Shown here piece after piece: positions 1 through 6,747 of a DNA stretch of 35,033 bases. Below the pieces are notes generated by a model. The model had not been told where the DNA came from, ran no database searches, and worked only from the letters and a program-made list of their open reading frames with translations. Numbering within the stretch: the stretch's first letter is position 1; every line of letters starts with the position of its first letter. The DNA is from Hyphomicrobiales bacterium. GTDB taxonomy: Bacteria; Pseudomonadota; Alphaproteobacteria; Rhizobiales; Xanthobacteraceae. The stretch spans positions 1 to 35,033 of the forward strand of contig JAJPKK010000128.1 in the NCBI GenBank assembly GCA_021323775.1. Direction: 5' to 3'. A program made the translations under genes and the position numbers.

Positions 1-110
1 AAAGCATTCACCCCCGCAGAAAGCGCTGATAAATCGACGAATCTTTGAAAATCAGTCAGCTGCGGAGCAGTTACAATTCGGTGCCTCCAAGCGTTCTCTT
101 TCTTGCTCAT
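1..110 (-). CDS. Possible partial hypothetical protein, N-terminus only
   Basis: Reading the minus strand from an ATG at 110 gives 36 open codons beginning MSKKENAWRHRIV that run off the left edge without a stop. No family is recognisable from this fragment. The upstream bases on the minus strand show no convincing ribosome binding site. The local DNA is less GC-rich than the flanking genes. An open frame of this length can occur by chance, so this is a weak call made only because the frame leaves the window. Confidence 0.2.
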   Translation of the reverse strand, partial: MSKKENAWRHRIVTAPQLTDFQRFVDLSALSAGVNA

Positions 111-178
111 GGGCCAAGGAAATCGCGAAATCAGCGACGCCAACTCACGGATTTGATGAAATTACCCTGGACACGCAC

Positions 179-290
179 ATGCACCCCGAGATCGCCAGCA
201 GGCCCTGATAGCGCTGTGCAAGCGCTACGGTGTGGAGCGGCTCGACGTCGTTTGGCCCGCGGCGACCCAGCATCTTGACCCATTGATCAC
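179..290 (+). pseudogene. Decayed remnant resembling a minimal nucleotidyltransferase (MntA-like)
   Basis: An ATG at 179 reads MHPEIASRP and then stops. The adjacent frame from about 202 reads ALIALCKRYGVERLDV. A further shift gives FG followed by AAT and LDP. Put together, these pieces resemble the start of minimal nucleotidyltransferase-domain proteins, in which a helix ending in LCRRYGVRRL leads into the FGSAARGDFDP nucleotide-binding motif. At least two frameshifts would be needed, and nothing resembling the downstream catalytic aspartates was found. In the family this protein is often the antitoxin partner of a HEPN toxin, but no partner is visible here. The match is short and from memory, so it may be coincidence. 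Confidence 0.3.
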
Positions 291-436
291 GGCCCTGGAG
301 CCTGAAGCCATTGATCGGGCAGGAAAGCCCGCCAGACCTATGATATGATGGAAAAGGCCCGCTCAAGTATTGCGGGTGCGGCGGCCTAGCCTTTTCCACA
401 AAAGGCAGGCGATACGCCTGCGCTCCCAGCCCCCCC

Positions 437-1870
437 TCATCCGCCCTCCGGCAAATCCCTTGCCCATTTCGTCCTGATGCGCGCGTCAAGCTCGCGGCTT
501 GAGCGCGCCACCGCCGGGAAGCTGTCGCGGCGGGCGAATGGCTTGCACGCGTCGATCACGACGCGCGCGTTGCGGCGGTCGCTGTCGCCGTCGTAGCACA
601 TGGGGTCGAGGTGGGTCGACCAGCAGCCGCGCACGATGTCGACGTCCTCGCGCGGGTCGCAGCGCGTGCACATCGCCCAGATCACGTCGTTGATGTTGGT
701 CGGGTCGATGTCGTCGTCGACCACGACGGTCCAGCGGTTCGAATAGGCGCCGGCATGGCACTGCGAGGCCACGAAACCGGCTTGCTTGGCGTGGCCGCCG
801 TAGAGCTGCTTGATCGACACGGTGAGCCAGAAGCGGCTGCCGCCCGCCTCGTGCGCCCACACGCCCCGGACCTCCGGCACGCCCGCGGCTTCGAGCTGGT
901 TCCACACCGCGCCGCAGCGGTAGGCGCCGAGATAGAACGTATTATCGTTGGGCGGCACCGCCGGGATGGCGCCTAGCAGGATCGGGTCATCGCGATGCAT
1001 GAACGTGGCGATGCGGATCGCCGGCTCGGGCCGCGAGCCGCCCGCGTAGTAGCCGGTCCACTCGCCGAGCGGACCCTCCTGGATCATGTCGCCCGGATGG
1101 ATGAATCCCTCGAACGCAATCTCCGCATTGGCCGGCACCGGCAGGCCGGTCTTGGGCATGTTGAAGACCTCGACGGGTTCGCCGAGGATGCCGCCAGCCG
1201 CCTCGTACTCGCTCTTGCCGTAGGGGATCTCAAGCCCCGCGAGCATGAACAGCGCCGGATGCATGCCCGCCACCACAGCGACCGGGCAGGGCTCCTTGCG
1301 CTCGTGATACCGCGTCATGATGATGCGGCCATGCTTGCCGGGCGACATCATCACGGTCGCCACGTCCGGCCCCTGGCTCTGGATGCGGTAGGCGCCGTAG
1401 TTGACCCAGCCGGTGTCCGGATCCTTCATCACCACCATGCAGGCGGTGCCGATGAAAGCGCCGCCGTCGTGCTCGTGCCAGACCGGGGTCGGAATTTTGC
1501 CGATGTCGACGGCCTTTCCCTCGGCGACATTATCGAGCAGCGGCCCGCCGTTGACCTCCCGGGGCTTGTGGCTTGGCGCGTCCTTCATATAGCCGCGCCA
1601 CCACCTGATCAGATCCATCTCGGAGCCCTGGGGCGGCAGGCCGAGCGCGATATTGATGCGCGGCACCGAAGTGAGGATGTTGGCGAGCACCCGGTGACCC
1701 TTGGGAAAGCCCGGCACCTCATCGAACATCACCGCCGGGTTTCCCATCTTGCGCTGATAGATGTCGAGGATGCCGCCGATCTCTTCCTTGGGCTCGGCGC
1801 CCTTGATGACTTTGAGCTGGCCGGCGGCCTCGATTTCGGCGATCCAGTCGCGCAGGTCTTTGTTGGGCAC
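437..1870 (-). CDS. UbiD-family decarboxylase
   Basis: This 477-residue protein belongs to the UbiD family, which uses prenylated FMN to decarboxylate (or carboxylate) aromatic or alpha,beta-unsaturated acids in the cytoplasm. Visible hallmarks are NYGAYRIQ (Arg162) and EGPLGEWTGYY (Glu265 and Glu270). Their order and five-residue spacing match the catalytic Arg-Glu-Glu set of the fungal Fdc1 enzyme. Length is normal for the family. The true substrate cannot be read from sequence. UbiD itself (ubiquinone synthesis) is only one option, and an aromatic-acid catabolic role is equally possible. No UbiX-type flavin prenyltransferase is adjacent, so the cofactor must be supplied from elsewhere. It is the last gene of a minus-strand group after the dehydrogenase and a small exported protein. 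Confidence 0.9.
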   Translation of the reverse strand: MPNKDLRDWIAEIEAAGQLKVIKGAEPKEEIGGILDIYQRKMGNPAVMFDEVPGFPKGHRVLANILTSVPRINIALGLPPQGSEMDLIRWWRGYMKDAPSHKPREVNGGPLLDNVAEGKAVDIGKIPTPVWHEHDGGAFIGTACMVVMKDPDTGWVNYGAYRIQSQGPDVATVMMSPGKHGRIIMTRYHERKEPCPVAVVAGMHPALFMLAGLEIPYGKSEYEAAGGILGEPVEVFNMPKTGLPVPANAEIAFEGFIHPGDMIQEGPLGEWTGYYAGGSRPEPAIRIATFMHRDDPILLGAIPAVPPNDNTFYLGAYRCGAVWNQLEAAGVPEVRGVWAHEAGGSRFWLTVSIKQLYGGHAKQAGFVASQCHAGAYSNRWTVVVDDDIDPTNINDVIWAMCTRCDPREDVDIVRGCWSTHLDPMCYDGDSDRRNARVVIDACKPFARRDSFPAVARSSRELDARIRTKWARDLPEGG

Positions 1871-2017
1871 GGAGAAATCTCCTTTCTGGCTATCGCGCCG
1901 GTCGCATCATACGGCCCGGCGCGATGACGGAGAAATGTCCTGCCCAGTCGTGGCGCTCAATGATTATGTTGGCAAGCCTTTGCCCAATTGCAGGCGGTCA
2001 CATTTGGCGGCGGCGCC

Positions 2018-2380
2018 TCAGGTGCCGGGCCTCCTGTAACTGTCGATACCCCTCTGTACGTCCGGATCGCCGGTCGGATTGAGTCTCCGCGGCACAGGCG
2101 GCGGCTTCGCCGGCGCGATGTGGACAGTCGGTTTGAACTGGCTGGTAGGAACGCCGACGACGCTTGGTTTGGGCCCGGGATTGGCGCTGACCGGCGGGAC
2201 TGGCGCCCGGGTGCCGTCGAAGACATGATTGCGGGCAGCCGTACCTTGGTTGGCGGTCGACAATTGCTGGCTAGGCGAAGGCTGCTGGCTAGGCGAAGTC
2301 CTTTGGTTGGTCTTTTGCATCTGCGCCAGCGCCGGATCACCTGCGACCATCAATCCGCAGACCGTCAGTCCCCAGACCAC
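2018..2380 (-). CDS. Small exported Pro/Gln/Ser-rich hypothetical protein
   Basis: The frame opens with GTG at 2380 and encodes 120 residues. Residues 1-19 look like a signal peptide core (LTVCGLMVAGDPALA, cleavage probably after ALA). The rest is low-complexity and rich in Gln, Ser, Pro and Thr, including the near-repeat SPSQQPSPSQQ, so it is probably extended or disordered. The N-terminus lacks the usual positive charge. The in-frame codons just upstream would encode Arg-Lys-Arg-Arg but have no start codon after the preceding TGA, so the true 5' end may be damaged or may use an unusual start. I do not recognise a family. It lies between a dehydrogenase and a UbiD-type gene on the same strand, with gaps above 100 bp. 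Confidence 0.5.
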   Translation of the reverse strand: MVWGLTVCGLMVAGDPALAQMQKTNQRTSPSQQPSPSQQLSTANQGTAARNHVFDGTRAPVPPVSANPGPKPSVVGVPTSQFKPTVHIAPAKPPPVPRRLNPTGDPDVQRGIDSYRRPGT

Positions 2381-2496
2381 AGCAACTCGACGCTTCCTCG
2401 AATCCCCCGATCAAGCGGCATTAACTTCGATGCAGCGCGGTCTCTGCCATCGTCCGCGGATTCTGTCAACAACCTGTCTACGACCGAGCCAGGCAC

Positions 2497-3567
2497 TCAA
2501 TCGATCGCCTCCGCCACCGCCTTGCCGCACGCCACCGTATTCGCGTTGCCGCCGAGGTCGCGGGTGCGCAAGGTCTTCTCGCCGAGCACGCGCTCGATTG
2601 CGTCGACGATAGCGCGGCCGGCTTCCTTCTCGCCGAGATGGTCGAGCAGCATCGCGCCCGACCAGATCTGGCCGATCGGGTTGGCGATGCCCTGCCCGGC
2701 GATATCGGGCGCGGAGCCGTGAACCGGCTCGAACAGCGAGGGGAACTTGCCTTCCGGGTTGATGTTGCCGCTCGGCGCAATGCCGATCGTCCCGGTGCAG
2801 GCCGGCCCGAGGTCGGACAGGATATCGCCGAACAGGTTGGAGCCGACCACGACATCGAACCAGTCCGGGTGCAGGACGAAATTCGCGGTGAGAATGTCGA
2901 TGTGGAACTTGTCCCAGCGCACGTCGGGGAACGATTTCGCCACCGCCTCGACCCGCTCGTCCCAGTACGGCATGGTGATGGAGATGCCGTTGGACTTGGT
3001 CGCCGAGGTGAGGTGCTTCTTGGGCCGCGTCCGCGCCAGCTCGAAGGCGAATTTCACCACGCGGTCGACGCCGATGCGCGTCATGTAGGTCTCCTGGACC
3101 ACGAACTCCCGCTCCGTGTCGGCGAACATGCGGCCGCCGACGTTGGAATATTCGCCCTCGGTGTTCTCGCGCACCACATAGAAGTCGATGTCGCCTACTT
3201 TGCGGTTGGCGAGCGGGCAGGCGACGCCGGGCATCAGCCGCACCGGCCGCAGGTTGACGTATTGATCGAACTCGCGCCGCCAGGTCACCAGCGAGCCCCA
3301 GAGCGATACGTGATCCGGGACCTTGGCGGGCCAGCCGACGGCGCCGAAAAAGATCGCGTCGTGCCCGCCGATCTTGTCCTTCCAGTCCGGCGGCATCATG
3401 CGGCCGTGCTTCTCGTAGTACTCGATGCAGGCGAAATCGAACCAGTCGAGCTTGAGGTCGAAGCCATGCTTCTTGGCCGCCTGTTCGAGCGCGCGCACGC
3501 CTTCCGGGACGACTTCCTTGCCGATTCCGTCGCCCGGTATGACGGCGATCCGATAGGTTTTCTTCAC
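2497..3567 (-). CDS. dmlA: Tartrate / D-malate dehydrogenase (decarboxylating)
   Basis: This 356-residue protein is a member of the isocitrate/isopropylmalate dehydrogenase superfamily. From memory it is closely similar along its length to E. coli DmlA and to TtuC tartrate dehydrogenases. These oxidise D-malate, tartrate or isopropylmalate with NAD and a divalent metal in the cytoplasm. Visible features are the N-terminal PGDGIGKE, the substrate-binding NLRPVR near 105-110, RENTEGEY ending in the catalytic Tyr140, Lys191 in SATKSNG, and the metal-binding aspartates 224, 248 and 252 in HIDIL and GDILSDLG. The motif VPDHVSLWGSL separates this subgroup from LeuB. The start is an ATG with an AGGAG-type site upstream. 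The exact substrate preference (D-malate or tartrate) is an inference. Confidence 0.9.
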   Translation of the reverse strand: MKKTYRIAVIPGDGIGKEVVPEGVRALEQAAKKHGFDLKLDWFDFACIEYYEKHGRMMPPDWKDKIGGHDAIFFGAVGWPAKVPDHVSLWGSLVTWRREFDQYVNLRPVRLMPGVACPLANRKVGDIDFYVVRENTEGEYSNVGGRMFADTEREFVVQETYMTRIGVDRVVKFAFELARTRPKKHLTSATKSNGISITMPYWDERVEAVAKSFPDVRWDKFHIDILTANFVLHPDWFDVVVGSNLFGDILSDLGPACTGTIGIAPSGNINPEGKFPSLFEPVHGSAPDIAGQGIANPIGQIWSGAMLLDHLGEKEAGRAIVDAIERVLGEKTLRTRDLGGNANTVACGKAVAEAID

Positions 3568-3853
3568 GTCAGGACTCCTCCGCCAGGGAGGCTTCTGATA
3601 TCAGAGGCGGCGGCGCGGCGGAATGGCCGGACGCAAGTAGCTCGCCTTGCGGCCAGCCCTTCGTAGCTGAATAGAAAAATCCGGACTGGCAAAATGCCCG
3701 GCGCCGTGCAAAACAGGCCGGCATCAAGCAGGGTGGACGCTACCAAAGCCGCCGTCCAGCGGCTACGATGCGGGACCGGCTCTGCTCGGGCCGTCACGTG
3801 GTCATCCGGTCGTCATCAATAAACCGCCAAAAACGGTCACAAGGAGGGAAAAC

Positions 3854-4978
3854 ATGATGCATCGTTGGTTATTGGGTCTTTCGGTGGCGTTGATCGCGCC
3901 CGCCGCAATGCCCGCCTGGGCGGACGATGTTCCGCAAATCCCCTATGAATCCGTTCCGAATGTGCTGAAAATGCCGCCGGATATGTATCTTGGCGAGGCC
4001 ACGGGAGTGGCGGTCAATTCGAAGGGCCACATCTTCGTCTATTCCCGCAGCGGCTCGAGTCTTGGTCCGGCCTACGGCAACGCAGCTTCGCAGCTCCTCG
4101 AATTCTCGCCGGAGGGCTATTTCATCCGGGAGATCGGCAAGAACCTCTATGCGTGGTCGTTCGCCCACACGGTGCGGATCGACAAGGATGACAACATCTG
4201 GGCCACCGACAAGGGCTCGGACATGATCATCAAGTTCAACAACGACGACGGCCGGGTCCTGATGGTGTTCGGCCGCAAGTCGGAATCCTCCGACGAGGAC
4301 GCCCACCCGCTGCATCACCCCAAGCCGCCGCTGCCGGCCATCGACGGGCGCTTCCGCCAGCCGACCGACGTCGCCTGGGATCCGCAAGGCAACACCTATA
4401 TCGCCGACGGCTACATCAATTCGCGCGTCGCCAAGGTCGATAAGGACGGCTACTGGGTCAAGCAGTGGGGCGGTCCCGGCAGCGAGCCCGGTCAGTTCCA
4501 GACCGTCCACACCATCGCCGCCGACGCCAAGGGCAATATCTATGTGGGCGACCGCGCCAACCGTCGCATCCAGGTGTTCGATGGCGACGGCAAGCTCCTG
4601 AACATCATCAAAATCGACGTACCTTTCGACCCCAACGCCAAGCCCGCAATCGGTAACAAGCCCGACGTTTCGAAGTGTTCGACGGAAGGCGGCACCTTCT
4701 GTCCGGGCGCGCCGTGGGCATTGTGCATCACCCCGCCGGATTCCAGCGGGCAGCAGGTGCTCTACAGCTCCGATGCCTATCCGGGCCGGATCTACAAGCT
4801 CACCCTGGATGGCAAGGTGCTGGGCGTCTTCGGCAAATCCGGCAAGCAGCCGAAGGATTTCGGCTGGGTTCATGAAATCGCCTGCCCATCCGAGAACGTG
4901 CTGTATGTCGCCGAAATTCTCAACTGGCGCATTCAGAAGCTGATCCTCAATCCAGGACAGCGAGCAGCCAGCCGCTGA
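3854..4978 (+). CDS. Exported NHL-repeat beta-propeller protein
   Basis: This 374-residue protein has a clear signal peptide (residues 1-24, ending PAWA before DD). The mature part is built of NHL-type blades. Recurrent units such as ATGVAVNSKGHIFVYSR, PTDVAWDPQGNTYIADG and VHTIAADAKGNIYVGDR carry the family pattern of a short strand, D/N-x-x-G-N and I-Y-V-x-D. The last repeats are near WVHEIACPSENVLYVAE. Such six-bladed propellers are found in binding proteins and in peptidyl-alpha-hydroxyglycine lyases; no specific enzyme can be assigned. The start at 3854 is supported by AAGGAGGG seven to ten bases upstream; a second ATG follows immediately. It is divergent from the dehydrogenase across a 286-bp gap that probably holds both promoters, and ends before a strong terminator. 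Confidence 0.85.
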   Translation: MMHRWLLGLSVALIAPAAMPAWADDVPQIPYESVPNVLKMPPDMYLGEATGVAVNSKGHIFVYSRSGSSLGPAYGNAASQLLEFSPEGYFIREIGKNLYAWSFAHTVRIDKDDNIWATDKGSDMIIKFNNDDGRVLMVFGRKSESSDEDAHPLHHPKPPLPAIDGRFRQPTDVAWDPQGNTYIADGYINSRVAKVDKDGYWVKQWGGPGSEPGQFQTVHTIAADAKGNIYVGDRANRRIQVFDGDGKLLNIIKIDVPFDPNAKPAIGNKPDVSKCSTEGGTFCPGAPWALCITPPDSSGQQVLYSSDAYPGRIYKLTLDGKVLGVFGKSGKQPKDFGWVHEIACPSENVLYVAEILNWRIQKLILNPGQRAASR

Positions 4979-5011
4979 TACGGTTCTTCTGCTTGGGGCT
5001 TGCCTTACGTC

Positions 5012-5048
5012 GGACCGCCGGCACTTGCGCCGGCGGTCCTTTCTGTTT
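5012..5048 (+). terminator. Rho-independent terminator after the NHL-repeat gene
   Basis: GGACCGCCGGC (5012-5022) and GCCGGCGGTCC (5029-5039) form a perfect 11-bp stem with a six-base loop, followed by TTTCTGTTT. It lies 34 bp after the stop codon of the NHL-repeat gene. Confidence 0.88.
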
Positions 5049-5131
5049 GCCTCTGTTGAATCTTGAGTGGGTGAAGAAATCTGCGGCCTTAGAGCGTATT
5101 TCAGCCGCGTTGAATTATCGCCCGTGTCGCC

Positions 5132-5206
5132 GCCGGGCTTGTCCCAGCGATCCTGAATGCTGAGGCACAGAGCAAGAACAATCGGAGTGGCTGGGACAAG
5201 CCCGGC
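5132..5206. repeat. Inverted repeat, REP/BIME-like intergenic element
   Basis: GCCGGGCTTGTCCCAGC at 5132-5148 and its exact reverse complement at 5190-5206 make a perfect 17-bp inverted repeat around a 41-bp spacer. Elements built on GCCGGGCTTGTCCC are, to my recollection, common between genes in Bradyrhizobium-like genomes. The element lies about 85 bp after the NHL-gene terminator and is not expected to encode protein. Confidence 0.7.
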
Positions 5207-5385
5207 CACAACCATGGGAGAAAGCGAAGCGCCTCAACCCGACCGGAATCCGCTCTGGAGCGCAGACGGCCGCATAAAATTGCTGTGGCAATTGGAGAAG
5301 AAAGTTGCAAAACAGTTGTCCACTTACCACCTGTCATGAACTTGTCGGTGACAAGACGCGACTGATGAATGTTTACCGCAGGAGC

Positions 5386-5411
5386 CCCCTTCCTCGCTTG
5401 TAGGGAAGGGG
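5386..5411. repeat. GC-rich hairpin of the dispersed C-rich/G-rich family
   Basis: CCCCTTCC (5386-5393) pairs with GGAAGGGG (5404-5411) across a ten-base loop. It resembles other hairpins in this window at 10254, 14926, 23859, 26898 and 27056. The remainder of the 4979-5532 gap shows nothing else I can name. Confidence 0.5.
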
Positions 5412-5532
5412 CCGAGCGGGGCGGTCGCTTAGGTTGATGTTAAAGCCCCAGGCTCTGCCAGGGGTGGATCGGGACGTTAACAACTAGACGCGGCCGCGGG
5501 AGGGCCGCATCTGCGGACACGGGGCACTTCTG

Positions 5533-6051
5533 ATGGCGTTGCAAATCCAGACGCAAATCCAGACATTGTATTCGTTGGGCGCGGCCGCGGTGGCCGCATT
5601 GCTGCTTTTGAGCGCGGGCGCCGCCCGCGCCGAACCGGGGCCGTTCTCGGCATTGGCCGGGTCGTGGTCCGGCAGCGGGATCATCAAGAAGTCCAACGGC
5701 ACGAGCGAACGAGTCCGCTGCCGCTCCGCTTTCGAACCCGCCGGCACGGCAAATCTTTCGCTGCGGCTGCGGCTGCGGTGCGCCAGCGACAGCTACAATT
5801 TCGACCTGAGCGCAAGCGTCGCCTACCAGGGCGGGTCAATCTCCGGCTCGTTTCAAGAAGCAACACGAAGTGTAGTCGGCGGAATTTCCGGGCACTCGAG
5901 CGGCGAAGGCCGCCAAATCCAGGCCGTCGCGCAAGCGCCGGGCGTTACGTCCAACATCACCATGACCATCCGCGGCAACCACCAGTCGGTGTCGATCGTA
6001 ACGCCGGGGGCCGAGGTCCCGGAGGTCACGGTGAGCCTGGAGAAGAGGTAG
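5533..6051 (+). CDS. Small exported hypothetical protein
   Basis: This encodes 172 residues. Residues 1-34 form a signal peptide with a hydrophobic core (VAALLLLSAGAARA, cleavage before EPGPF). The mature part starts with FSALAGSWSGSGIIKKSNG, followed by alternating short strands rich in Ser, Gly and Thr, which suggests a small beta-barrel or lipocalin-like fold; that fold is an inference. Cys57 and Cys76 of the precursor might form a disulfide in the periplasm. I recall similar proteins of unknown function in Bradyrhizobium relatives. The N-terminus contains a direct repeat (QIQTQIQT, from a duplicated CAAATCCAGA stretch). The ribosome binding site is weak. It stands alone between two repeat-containing gaps. 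Confidence 0.65.
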   Translation: MALQIQTQIQTLYSLGAAAVAALLLLSAGAARAEPGPFSALAGSWSGSGIIKKSNGTSERVRCRSAFEPAGTANLSLRLRLRCASDSYNFDLSASVAYQGGSISGSFQEATRSVVGGISGHSSGEGRQIQAVAQAPGVTSNITMTIRGNHQSVSIVTPGAEVPEVTVSLEKR

Positions 6052-6747
6052 GAGTCGCCGGGGGCGGCGCCCCTGCGCAAGTCTTCCCCCCTCCGCAAAT
6101 TCCTCCCTCGCAAGCGGGGCAGAGGCAAGGTGGCGGCGAATGCGACTGTGCGCTTAACGCGCACGGCGCGGCCATGCGGTGCGCGCAGACTTTCTTGTTG
6201 GGGCCAGCAAATAAGCATAGTTTTATAGTATAAATACGTTAGAGGGTTTCTTTTCGTCTGGGTGGTTTTGGTTTATTCGAAGAGCGAGAATTCGAGAATT
6301 CTTGTTTATTCCCTGATTCCGCGGATCGATTCCCTGTTCGGACGAACAAAATTCCCTATTTTCAAATTAACAGGGAATTCCCTGCAAGAGATTGAACTTT
6401 CAACGATTATAGAAATAAAAACGGGGGGAAAACGTCCCGAAAACAGGTAAATCCCCTGTTATTTTCCCTGTTCTCAGTTCGCCACCGGGCTTTGGCCGGA
6501 CCTACAGGGCACGAAACTTTTGCTACTCTGTGGCTGCGTCGGCGGCACCAGAGGTCGGTAATCCCTTGGTGCGATTAAGCCCGTTTCTCCGTTGGGCCCG
6601 GGGTTCCTGGAGCACCTCAGATTGCCGCCGCCGCAGGCGCAGCGCGGAATCAGCCCGAACGCGATCTGCCATTCCACCGCGCAGCGGCGGGTTACGCGCC
6701 GATCTTGCCCTCAGGCCCCGCTTTGTTCGGACCCGTTCGGCTAAATA
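6052..6747. other. Gene-poor gap with a decayed element
   Basis: No intact gene is convincing here. The first 170 bases are C/G-rich with a partial hairpin near 6085-6125. From about 6217 to 6475 composition switches abruptly to AT-rich DNA containing the periodic remnant described separately. From 6476 to 6747 the DNA returns to high GC, and I see only short open frames without family signatures. Confidence 0.5.
6260..6475 (-). pseudogene. AT-rich remnant of a repetitive reading frame
   Basis: On the minus strand one frame reads ENREFCSSEQGIDPRNQGIN between about 6365 and 6300, with LQGIPC and a TGA-interrupted stretch upstream. The unit N-R-E-F or x-Q-G-I recurs every seven codons. On the plus strand this appears as TTCCCT at 6309, 6330, 6352 and 6378, with further copies near 6453 and 6464. 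In-frame stops (for example TAA after LQGIPC) show it is not an intact gene. The AT-rich composition contrasts sharply with the flanks. I recall similar short hypothetical proteins with NREF/QGI units scattered in alphaproteobacterial genomes, which suggests a mobile-element-linked fragment. That link is from memory and unproven. Confidence 0.4.

Noticed and set aside
2497-3567. Assignment of the dehydrogenase as 3-isopropylmalate dehydrogenase (LeuB)
   Set aside because: The VPDHVSLWGSL and FDQYVNLRPVR segments fit the tartrate/D-malate subgroup, and no leucine genes are nearby.
3564-3797. Minus-strand 77-codon frame upstream of the dehydrogenase
   Set aside because: It occupies the divergent promoter region, has no clear binding site and no recognisable motif.
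6262-6450. Plus-strand 62-codon frame in the AT-rich island
   Set aside because: The periodic unit makes better sense on the minus strand (NREF/QGI heptads), and the plus frame has no ribosome binding site or family features.
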